This document shows positions 57,444-64,000 of a stretch of 64,000 nt of DNA, piece after piece. The notes below the pieces were generated by a model. The model was not told the DNA's origin, searched no databases, and saw only the letters and a program-made list of their open reading frames with translations. Within the stretch, counting starts at the first letter, position 1; every line of letters begins with the position of its first letter. The translations under genes were made by a program, and so were the position numbers. Origin of the DNA: Paenibacillus sp. FSL R5-0517 (lineage in GTDB: Bacteria > Bacillota > Bacilli > Paenibacillales > Paenibacillaceae); the NCBI RefSeq assembly GCF_037974355.1, contig NZ_CP150235.1, positions 62,001-126,000 on the forward strand, written 5' to 3'.

Positions 57444-58631
57444 ATGACAACTAAGAGTACAGTGACATGGAAACGGATTGGTGCACTCGCATTATCGTTA
57501 ACGCTGGCTTGGGGGATGGGACCGGTACATATGCTTTCAGGCGCAAACGCTGAATCCTCGCAGGATTGTGGAAAGGGAGATCACGGACTAGCTACTACAC
57601 TGAAAAAGGGTAGCGGCGTGGAAGAGCAGCACCTGCAATTTACAGACATTGATTTTCTTAATGATACGACTGGACGAGCTGGGGGTGAAGGCTTCCTGAT
57701 CGGAACCTCAAATGCAGGATGTACGTGGCAGTCCATATATACCGGACAGTGGCAATTTACACAGCTTGATTTTCCGAATAATGTGAATGGATATGCGTTG
57801 GCACAAGTGAAAAATTCACCTGCAACCTATCTGATTCGTACCCATGATGGGGGATCGCACTGGACACGACTCGATACGCCGGGCATTCAATTCAAGCGAA
57901 TCGATTTTCGCAATAAAGATGTAGGATATGGTTACACCTATAATGGTGCATATCAGACGAAGGATGGCGGGGTAACCTGGAGCAAAATAAATACGCCTGC
58001 CAACACACGTGCAGCTGCTTTTGCGACAGAGAAGCAAGGGTATGCTGTCGTGGTTGTACCTGGATCGGGATATCATCTGAAGCAAACGAGTGATGGCGGC
58101 AAGAACTGGACAACCTCTCTTCGAGTTGTCTCAGACACATGGAGTGGAGCGGATCTGTATGCACACGGTCAGCAAGTGTGGGCCCTTCTGTATGGTGATG
58201 CAGGCATGTCCCAACAATCGTACTCCCTCTATGCGAGCGGCAATCAAGGTAAGAACTGGACCCAAGTATTTGCGCAATCCACAGCAGGAGGAGGTCCTGC
58301 GCCAGGTACAAACAGTACGGGGAAAGGAACCGGACCTGCCAATCCAGGTGGTCATCCAGGTAACATGGCGTTGATTGGTAATCAGACAGCTTATCTGTCT
58401 GCAGGTTCACCAGCAGCTGGTAAAGTGGGTATCGGACGTTCTTATAATACAGGTTCCACGTGGAAAAACGTTGACTTGAAAGATCCGGGGTACAGTTCCC
58501 GTATCTCTTTCCCATCGGCCAAGACGGGTTGGCTCGTCGTAACAAGTGATAACTCCCCTGCGATCTATCAGACTACTGATGGCGGAACAACGTGGACACA
58601 AAAAATGTTGTTGCCTTCAGAGCAGGATTAA
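57444..58631 (+). CDS. Secreted Asp-box (BNR/YCF48-like) beta-propeller protein
   Basis: 395 residues from ATG 57444, with AAGGAGGTGTT upstream. A signal peptide (basic start, LALSLTLAWGMGPVHML, cleavage after GANA) is followed by repeated Asp-box motifs S/T-x-D-G-G-x-x-W: THDGGSHWT, TKDGGVTWS, TSDGGKNWT, SGNQGKNWT, TGSTWKN and TTDGGTTWT. That predicts a six- or seven-bladed propeller, used for protein-protein or carbohydrate binding; no sialidase catalytic residues are apparent. A Gly/Pro/Thr-rich linker (GGGPAPGTNSTGKGTGPANPGG) interrupts the repeats near residues 285-310. Function unknown, surface or secreted. Confidence 0.82.
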   Translation: MTTKSTVTWKRIGALALSLTLAWGMGPVHMLSGANAESSQDCGKGDHGLATTLKKGSGVEEQHLQFTDIDFLNDTTGRAGGEGFLIGTSNAGCTWQSIYTGQWQFTQLDFPNNVNGYALAQVKNSPATYLIRTHDGGSHWTRLDTPGIQFKRIDFRNKDVGYGYTYNGAYQTKDGGVTWSKINTPANTRAAAFATEKQGYAVVVVPGSGYHLKQTSDGGKNWTTSLRVVSDTWSGADLYAHGQQVWALLYGDAGMSQQSYSLYASGNQGKNWTQVFAQSTAGGGPAPGTNSTGKGTGPANPGGHPGNMALIGNQTAYLSAGSPAAGKVGIGRSYNTGSTWKNVDLKDPGYSSRISFPSAKTGWLVVTSDNSPAIYQTTDGGTTWTQKMLLPSEQD

Positions 58632-58726
58632 ATAGCCTGTTAATCTGAAATAACAACAGAGCAAATCCAAATTAGAAATGAATGATAATCAATCTGGTAT
58701 GTCTCTGCATGGATATCTATAATGAA

Positions 58727-58768
58727 TAAGCCTCTTCCTGGCTAATGATGTGGGAAGGGGCTTGTTTG
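58727..58768 (+). terminator. Terminator after the Asp-box gene
   Basis: AAGCCTCTTCC pairs with GGAAGGGGCTT; TGTTTGTG follows, a weak T-run. Confidence 0.65.
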
Positions 58769-58785
58769 TGTAGAAATAAAAACGG

Positions 58786-58814
58786 TTGAAACCTGCTTTA
58801 AAACAAGTTATTGT
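58786..58814 (+). promoter_or_regulatory. Promoter of abfA
   Basis: TTGAAA (58786-58791), 17 bp, TATTGT (58809-58814). The cre site overlaps the -10. Confidence 0.6.
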
Positions 58815-58825
58815 AAGCGATAACA
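58811..58825 (+). promoter_or_regulatory. cre site (CcpA binding), catabolite control of abfA
   Basis: TTGTAAGCGATAACA matches the remembered cre consensus WTGNAARCGNWWWCA at all positions. It overlaps the -10 of the abfA promoter, so CcpA would repress when preferred sugars are present. Confidence 0.75.
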
Positions 58826-58849
58826 ATACATTATATGGAGGTTGAAATC

Positions 58850-60331
58850 ATGGTTGATGTTATTCTAAAGGCAGATTCAGACCAAGGATTAATAAATCGC
58901 AATATATATGGTCACTTTTCCGAACACTTGGGACGTTGTATTTATGAGGGGCTGTGGGTAGGAGAAGATTCACCTATTCCGAATACGGATGGAATTCGAA
59001 ATGATGTATTGACGGCCTTGCAGAAGCTTAATGTTCCAGTCCTTCGTTGGCCGGGCGGTTGTTTTGCCGATGAATATCACTGGAAAGACGGTGTGGGTCC
59101 GAAGAGTGAGCGTGCTCGTATGATCAATACGCACTGGGGTGGTGTGGAAGAGAACAATCACTTTGGTACGCATGAATTCTTGAGATTATGTGAGTTGCTC
59201 GGCACCGAGCCATATATCAGTGGCAACCTGGGTAGCGGAACCGTGCAGGAAATGCAGGAATGGGTGGAATACATTACGTTTGATGGCGAGTCTCCTATGG
59301 CGAACTGGCGGAAACAGAATGGCCGGGAAGAACCGTGGAAGCTGAAGTATTTTGGCGTGGGAAATGAGAACTGGGGATGCGGCGGGAATATGCGTCCTGA
59401 ATATTATGCGGATGAATATCGTCGGTATGCTACATATGTACGTAATTATTCCGGGAACGAGATTTATAAAATCGCTTGTGGCCCGAACGATAGTAACTAT
59501 GAATGGATGGAAGTGTTGATGCGGGAAGCTGCCCGTTTCATGGATGGCATCAGTCTTCATTATTATACAATTCCGACAGGTGTGTGGGAAGACAAAGGCA
59601 ACGCTACCGGTTTTGGAGAGGCTGAATGGTTTACCACGTTGAAGAAAACGCTGTTTATGGATGAATTGCTTGTGAAGCACTCCGAAATTATGGACAAATA
59701 TGATCCAGATGGCCGGGTTGGGATCATTGTAGACGAGTGGGGAACGTGGTATAACGTTGAGCCGGGAACCAATCCGGGCTTCCTCTACCAGCAAAATACG
59801 ATGCGGGATGCAGTTCTTGCAGCGGTTAACCTGAATATTTTTAACCAACATAATAAACGGGTACAGATGGCGAATCTTGCACAGATCGTCAATGTGCTTC
59901 AATCGCTTGTGCTCACGGAAGGGGACAAAATGCTCCTGACACCTACGTATCATGTATTTGATATGTATCAGGTTCATATGGATGCGCAGCGGCTGGATTT
60001 GAATTATGATAGCCCTGGGTATACCTTCGGTGAAGACACCATTCCTCAGCTCAGCTTATCAGCGTCCCGCAACAAGGATGGGGTCATTCATGTGACAGCT
60101 TGTAATCTGAGCCACATCGATGAATTGGAAGTTGTCTGTCAGCTGGACGCAGCTCAAGCGGCTAAAGTATCCGGGCAGATTCTGCACCATACTGATTTTG
60201 GCGCATTCAATACCTTTGAACAGCCGAATCATGTTCAGCCTGTGGCGTGGGAGGGACTCACACTGGAGAATAACACCTTGCGTTTTGTTCTTCCTCCAGC
60301 ATCGGTTGGGGTCATCGCTATAGAGGGATAA
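58850..60331 (+). CDS. abfA: Intracellular alpha-L-arabinofuranosidase, GH51
   Basis: Removes terminal arabinofuranose from arabino-oligosaccharides imported from hemicellulose. From ATG 58850 (GGAGG upstream) it has 493 residues and no signal peptide. GH51 motifs: [21 protein letters not shown] at the start, [16 protein letters not shown], acid/base E173 in [12 protein letters not shown], and nucleophile E296 in [10 protein letters not shown]. Geobacillus AbfA has equivalents at about 175 and 294. The C-terminal beta-sandwich is complete. No arabinose transport or catabolic genes follow, so it is a lone gene under CcpA control. Confidence 0.94.
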   Translation: MVDVILKADSDQGLINRNIYGHFSEHLGRCIYEGLWVGEDSPIPNTDGIRNDVLTALQKLNVPVLRWPGGCFADEYHWKDGVGPKSERARMINTHWGGVEENNHFGTHEFLRLCELLGTEPYISGNLGSGTVQEMQEWVEYITFDGESPMANWRKQNGREEPWKLKYFGVGNENWGCGGNMRPEYYADEYRRYATYVRNYSGNEIYKIACGPNDSNYEWMEVLMREAARFMDGISLHYYTIPTGVWEDKGNATGFGEAEWFTTLKKTLFMDELLVKHSEIMDKYDPDGRVGIIVDEWGTWYNVEPGTNPGFLYQQNTMRDAVLAAVNLNIFNQHNKRVQMANLAQIVNVLQSLVLTEGDKMLLTPTYHVFDMYQVHMDAQRLDLNYDSPGYTFGEDTIPQLSLSASRNKDGVIHVTACNLSHIDELEVVCQLDAAQAAKVSGQILHHTDFGAFNTFEQPNHVQPVAWEGLTLENNTLRFVLPPASVGVIAIEG

Positions 60332-60600
60332 TGATGAAAAGGCAGGAACCATGCAAGGGTTGCAATGATCAGTATGATGTGAAGATTAGCGATGCCAAAA
60401 TGGCCAGACTTGTTGAGATTGCTTCACGCTCGCGTCCGACGGTACAGGATGAGGAATACGAGCGGCGGCTATCCATCTGCTCTGCCTGTCCGGGATTGCA
60501 ATATGGCACGACTTGTCGGCACTGTGGCTGTCTTGTACAGGTGCGAGCGAAGCTGAGCGAGTCGACATGTCCTTTTCCTTATGAATCACAATGGGCCTGA
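60331..60600 (+). CDS. Small Cys-rich protein, DUF6171-like
   Basis: 89 residues with paired cysteines that suggest a zinc knuckle: EPCKGCND near the start, SICSACPGLQYGTTCRHCGCLV in the middle, and CPFP at the end. ATG 60331 overlaps the abfA stop by one base; a second ATG at 60334 is equally possible. I recall DUF6171 proteins with this Cys pattern but no function. Overlap suggests translational coupling to abfA, though the two proteins have no evident link. Confidence 0.75.
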   Translation: MMKRQEPCKGCNDQYDVKISDAKMARLVEIASRSRPTVQDEEYERRLSICSACPGLQYGTTCRHCGCLVQVRAKLSESTCPFPYESQWA

Positions 60601-60636
60601 TCGGATGAATGAATATTATTATAATGAAGCAAAAGG

Positions 60637-60670
60637 GAGCTGCACTTTACAGGTGTAGCTCTTCTTTTTT
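60637..60670 (+). terminator. Intrinsic terminator after the DUF6171-like gene
   Basis: GAGCTGCAC pairs with GTGTAGCTC (one wobble), followed by TTCTTTTTT. Confidence 0.75.
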
Positions 60671-60707
60671 GGCTTGATGAGGAAAAAACTCTGAATTTGG
60701 ATTTGAA

Positions 60708-60737
60708 TTGAGCGAGGGAACTGGATATAGTTATACA
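60708..60737 (+). promoter_or_regulatory. Possible ywiB-argS promoter
   Basis: TTGAGC (60708-60713), 18 bp, TATACA (60732-60737). Confidence 0.4.
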
Positions 60738-60865
60738 GTAGAGTGTAGGATAGCGAGCTATCCGGGAATATGAGCGCGTATAGCGACACAACAATACGGG
60801 AAGGGCTGTTCTCACCGGCCGTGCCTGATTTTGCGTCGCCTCGAATATAATGGAGGTTAACATTC

Positions 60866-61291
60866 ATGTCGAACATGCGACCGGTACACATCCGGCTGCA
60901 CAGCCGTTATGAAGGTGAAGATGTGCTGCAGGAAATGCAGGGTGAAGCCGTATTGAAAGGGTCTGTTCTTTATGTTCGTTACGAAGAACCGGAGGTTGGA
61001 CCCGAGGGAGGCACAACTCGTACCACATTGAAGCTGGGTGGACAATCCATCAAGATTATACGTCATGGTGAAGTGGAATCGGAGCAGACTTTTGAATTGA
61101 ATCGGAAGCTTCCTGGTTTCTACCGATCACCATACATGTCGTTTGCCCTGTCCACGCATACACAGAAGCTGGAACTTTCCATTCAGGGATTGAGCGCACG
61201 CGCAGCGTGGAGCTACGACTTTTACCGCTTTGATGAAGAATCCGGACATTTCGCGATTAGTTTGCATATACAGGAGGAACCAATTTCATGA
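60866..61291 (+). CDS. ywiB: DUF1934 beta-barrel protein (YwiB)
   Basis: 141 residues of the calycin-like DUF1934 family: [36 protein letters not shown], then [53 protein letters not shown], and [22 protein letters not shown]. Always upstream of argS in Bacillus (ywiB-argS); here its stop overlaps the argS start by 4 bp. Function unknown. GGAGGTTAACATTC lies before ATG 60866. Confidence 0.88.
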   Translation: MSNMRPVHIRLHSRYEGEDVLQEMQGEAVLKGSVLYVRYEEPEVGPEGGTTRTTLKLGGQSIKIIRHGEVESEQTFELNRKLPGFYRSPYMSFALSTHTQKLELSIQGLSARAAWSYDFYRFDEESGHFAISLHIQEEPIS

Positions 61292-62967
61292 CACGTAATC
61301 CATTAGATACGATTAACGAACGGGTAAGCACGGCCATCGGCAACGCCATTGTGGCGGCCGGAATTGTTACACAGGAAGAATTGCCAGCCATTACATTGGA
61401 AGTACCGCGTGAGAAGACACACGGGGACCTGGCTACCAATGCTGCCATGCAGCTGACCAAGATTGCCAAGCGCAATCCGCGCCAGATTGCTGAAGAGATC
61501 ATTGCCAATCTGAATCTGGCTGAAGCAGGAATCGAGAAGGCTGAGATTGCCGGTCCAGGATTTATTAACTTTAAGTTGGACAAGAGTTACCTTTATCCAG
61601 TGCTTGCACTTGTGCAGGAGCAGGGCAAAGACTACGGAAGAATTAGCATCGGAGAAGGGCGCAAAGTCGAGATGGAGTTCGTCAGTGCCAACCCAACAGG
61701 CAGTCTGCATCTGGGTCATGCCCGTGGAGCAGCTGTAGGTGATGCTCTATGTAACATCCTTGACTACGCTGGATATGAAGTAACCCGTGAATACTACATT
61801 AATGATGCAGGTAATCAGGTGTTTAATCTGGCTCGTTCCATTGAAGCTCGTTATCTGCAAGAGCTGGGTCAGGATGCTGAGATGCCTGAAGATGGTTATC
61901 ACGGTGAAGATATTAAAGGATTTGCCAAGCAACTCGTTGCTGAAAAGGGTGATGAATTGCTGTCCATGCACCCGGGTGACCGTGCAGCTTATTTCCGTGA
62001 CTTTGGACTGGAGAAGGAACTGGACAAGATCAAACGTGACTTGAATCGCTTCCGTGTTAACTTTGACATCTGGTTCAGCGAGACCTCCCTGTATGACAAC
62101 GGAGAAGTTCTGCGAGTGCTTGATGAATTGCGTGACCGCAATGAGATCTATGAGCAAGATGGAGCAACTTGGCTGAAAACGATGCAATACGGTGACGACA
62201 AAGAACGTGTGTTAATCAAGAACGATGGCACGTATACTTACCTGACGCCAGACATTGCTTATCACCGCGACAAATATGCGCGTGGATACGACACGATGAT
62301 CAACATCTGGGGTGCGGATCACCATGGTTATATCCCCCGGATGAAAGCTGCGATGCAAGCACTGGGCAATGACCCTGAGAAACTGGTCGTTTTGATTGCA
62401 CAGATGGTGAGCTTGTTCCAGAACGGCGAGAAAGTGAAAATGTCCAAACGTACAGGTAAAGCGGTAACGATGGAAGATCTGATGGATGAAGTGGGTATTG
62501 ATGCCATCCGTTATTTCTTCACGATGCGCAGCATGGACTCCCACCTGGACTTTGACATGGACCTTGCAATTTCGACATCCAATGAAAATCCGGTATTTTA
62601 TGTACAATATGCGCATGCACGTGTATGTAGCGTATACCGTCAGGCTGAAGAACAAGGTATTGAACTGCTGCCACTGGCACAGATCGACCTGTCCAAGCTG
62701 ACAACAGAGCACGAGTATGACCTTCTTCGCAAAATGGGAGAACTGCCTGAAGAAATCTCGGCAGCGGCAACAGGATATGCGCCTCATCGTATCATCCGTT
62801 ATGTATACGAGCTGGCATCCCTGTTCCACAGCTACTACCGTGCAGAACGTGTCATTACGGAAGATGCGCAGCAAACTCAGGCACGTCTTGCACTGATCGG
62901 TGCTGTGCGTACCGTTATTGCAACGGCGCTTCGTCTGGTAGGCGTAAGCGCACCAGATAAAATGTAA
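61288..62967 (+). CDS. argS: Arginyl-tRNA synthetase
   Basis: Class I synthetase charging tRNA-Arg. The 559 residues include the N-terminal Add1 domain ([25 protein letters not shown]), the HIGH-type motif as HLGH in [23 protein letters not shown], the KMSK motif as KMSKR in [13 protein letters not shown], and the DALR anticodon-binding domain at the end ([22 protein letters not shown]). Translationally coupled to ywiB by a 4-bp overlap. Confidence 0.98.
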   Translation: MTRNPLDTINERVSTAIGNAIVAAGIVTQEELPAITLEVPREKTHGDLATNAAMQLTKIAKRNPRQIAEEIIANLNLAEAGIEKAEIAGPGFINFKLDKSYLYPVLALVQEQGKDYGRISIGEGRKVEMEFVSANPTGSLHLGHARGAAVGDALCNILDYAGYEVTREYYINDAGNQVFNLARSIEARYLQELGQDAEMPEDGYHGEDIKGFAKQLVAEKGDELLSMHPGDRAAYFRDFGLEKELDKIKRDLNRFRVNFDIWFSETSLYDNGEVLRVLDELRDRNEIYEQDGATWLKTMQYGDDKERVLIKNDGTYTYLTPDIAYHRDKYARGYDTMINIWGADHHGYIPRMKAAMQALGNDPEKLVVLIAQMVSLFQNGEKVKMSKRTGKAVTMEDLMDEVGIDAIRYFFTMRSMDSHLDFDMDLAISTSNENPVFYVQYAHARVCSVYRQAEEQGIELLPLAQIDLSKLTTEHEYDLLRKMGELPEEISAAATGYAPHRIIRYVYELASLFHSYYRAERVITEDAQQTQARLALIGAVRTVIATALRLVGVSAPDKM

Positions 62968-63008
62968 ATTCCAGGCTTGCGGCCTGCCGCCGCTCCGCCT
63001 CAATTAAA

Positions 63009-63062
63009 AAGTCTCCATGTCCGCGTTGTGTCTTCAACGTGGTACATGGAGACTTTTTTTGT
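63009..63062 (+). terminator. Intrinsic terminator after argS
   Basis: AAGTCTCCATGT pairs with ACATGGAGACTT, then TTTTTT. Confidence 0.88.
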
Positions 63063-63252
63063 TTTGTACCCAGAGCTGAAGAAAACGAATTTGCCTATCT
63101 AAGGTACGCTAGCCTCCCCAGACATCACAGCGGGTGCCACTTGAGGATTCAGCCGCAAGCAAGATCCCTTCGCACATTCAAGTCGGGGGTGGGTTACTGT
63201 GATTCGCCAAACATCAATCAAACGAGTTCTGCTAATGGTTAGCATAGCCTAC

Positions 63253-64000
63253 TCACTCTTCGCCCTCCTGCATTAGCTTCAGGGCGTCAATCTCACCGCC
63301 ACGTATTTTGGTTTTCGCTGTGGTAGTCTTGCGGGCTCGCAGTGGGATCGTAGCACGTTTGACGAGGGTCTTGATTTCACTGGGGGATAATCCCGGATGC
63401 TTAGCAAGCAGCAAGGCGATAGCACCGCTCACATGCGAGGTTGCCATGGAAGTGCCGCTCATCTCGTGATGCTTGCCTTGCACCCATGAGGAGACAATCT
63501 TATCACCAGGTGCATAGACATCCACATATGCGCCACGATTGCTGAAGGAAGCAATACGTCTGTTTTTGTCAGTTGCTCCGACGGATATGGTCTGCGGATA
63601 ACGTGCTGGATAATCAATACTGCGTCGTTTGCCATCGTTTCCTGACGAAGCAACAATGACAATTCCGGCATGGTACGCACGATTGACAACATCAAGCAGC
63701 GCCTTGCTGCGTGTTTTCATGCCAAAGCTCATGTTGATGATATCGACCCTGTTACGCACACACCAATCGATGCCAAGCACAATGTCGGATACATAAGCCG
63801 ATCCGTTGTGGTCGAATGCCTTCACGGGATAGATCAGGGACCGTGGAGCTACACCAATCATGCCTGCGGTGCTGTTGGCTGCGGCGATGGTCCCCGCAAT
63901 GTGGGTGCCGTGTCCATTATCATCATGAGGAAGCAGGCTGCGGTTTAACAGATTGATTCCGCGTGCCAGGGAATATCGAAGATCAGGATGGTGATAATCA
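63253..64000 (-). CDS. Subtilisin-family (S8) serine protease, cut by the window end
   Basis: Reading continues to the window edge on the minus strand; the first full codon inside is at 63999. An internal ATG at 63861 is not the true start: upstream in frame lies the catalytic His block DDNGHGTHIAGTIAAAN. Also seen are the oxyanion Asn in IVIVASSGNDGKRR and the catalytic Ser in MSGTSMATSHVSGAIALLL. The aspartate block (DTG) lies outside. The C-terminal half lacks membrane segments; its tail is basic (ARKTTTAKTKIRGG). Signal or propeptide cannot be judged. Direction is convergent with argS. Confidence 0.92.
   Translation of the reverse strand, partial: DYHHPDLRYSLARGINLLNRSLLPHDDNGHGTHIAGTIAAANSTAGMIGVAPRSLIYPVKAFDHNGSAYVSDIVLGIDWCVRNRVDIINMSFGMKTRSKALLDVVNRAYHAGIVIVASSGNDGKRRSIDYPARYPQTISVGATDKNRRIASFSNRGAYVDVYAPGDKIVSSWVQGKHHEMSGTSMATSHVSGAIALLLAKHPGLSPSEIKTLVKRATIPLRARKTTTAKTKIRGGEIDALKLMQEGEE

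Noticed and set aside
58674..58700. Fur-box-like AATGATAATCAAT after the Asp-box gene
   Set aside because: Only one half-site fits; second half does not match, and it is downstream of a gene end.

Overview
The window reads as chromosome from a Paenibacillus-like, endospore-forming member of the Bacillales. Supporting points are the Bacillus-type order tilS-hpt-ftsH...coaX-hslO-yacD-cysK-pabBAC-folPBK-yazB-dusB...lysS, strong Shine-Dalgarno sites with many TTG/GTG starts, a small acid-soluble spore protein gene (sspP), a c-di-AMP riboswitch before an NlpC/P60 gene, and a complete rRNA operon. Most of the window is housekeeping. I see no prophage, insertion sequence, integrase or CRISPR array.

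Layout. 1-10.5 kb: tilS (5' end cut by the window), hpt, ftsH, a nadA-nadB-nadC-coaX operon making NAD and CoA precursors, hslO, and a membrane-anchored PpiC foldase (YacD). 10.6-18.3 kb: cysK, then a folate operon (pabB-pabA-pabC-folP-folB-folK) ending in the small regulator yazB and dusB. 18.3-23.5 kb: greA, lysS, the K+ channel subunit ktrB, and a TetR gene divergent from a membrane-protein gene. 23.5-28.9 kb: 16S-23S-5S rRNA operon with tandem promoters, boxA sites and processing stems, without spacer tRNAs. 29-35.3 kb: guaB, dacA, pdxT, serS and tRNA-Ser(UGA). Here pdxS is reduced to a 30-codon tail and an unusual structured element lies before serS. 35.4-38.9 kb: small orphan genes including sspP, a lipoprotein, GNAT and tadA. 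38.9-44.2 kb: a cluster of DnaA-box-like sites, an orphan PAS histidine kinase, an RluF-type pseudouridine synthase and motAB. 44.2-51.9 kb: pterin dehydratase, ribokinase with a sharp internal GC shift, a cytochrome c, GNAT, an NlpC/P60 hydrolase under a c-di-AMP riboswitch, a membrane protein plus M1 peptidase pair, and ywhD. 52-56.3 kb: pbpG, speE and speB. 56.3-58.7 kb: a small accessory patch with a candidate type I toxin-antitoxin-like pair, a small membrane protein and a secreted Asp-box protein. 58.7-64 kb: a GH51 arabinofuranosidase with a CcpA cre site, a DUF6171-like protein, ywiB-argS, and a subtilisin-family protease cut by the window end.

Points most worth a second look: (i) convergent transcription at 56.48-56.9 kb, where a 43-residue hydrophobic/basic peptide gene shares one bidirectional terminator with a plus-strand RNA able to form a pseudoknot or two alternative folds; (ii) the structured 150-nt element between pdxT and serS closed by a 9-bp stem and a T-run; (iii) loss of pdxS with an in-frame remnant before pdxT; (iv) DnaA-box-like sites upstream of the orphan kinase; (v) the c-di-AMP riboswitch; and (vi) the rRNA operon sitting at a junction between two gene blocks that are separate in B. 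subtilis.

All assignments come from reading the sequence and remembered family knowledge. No alignment or database search was run.
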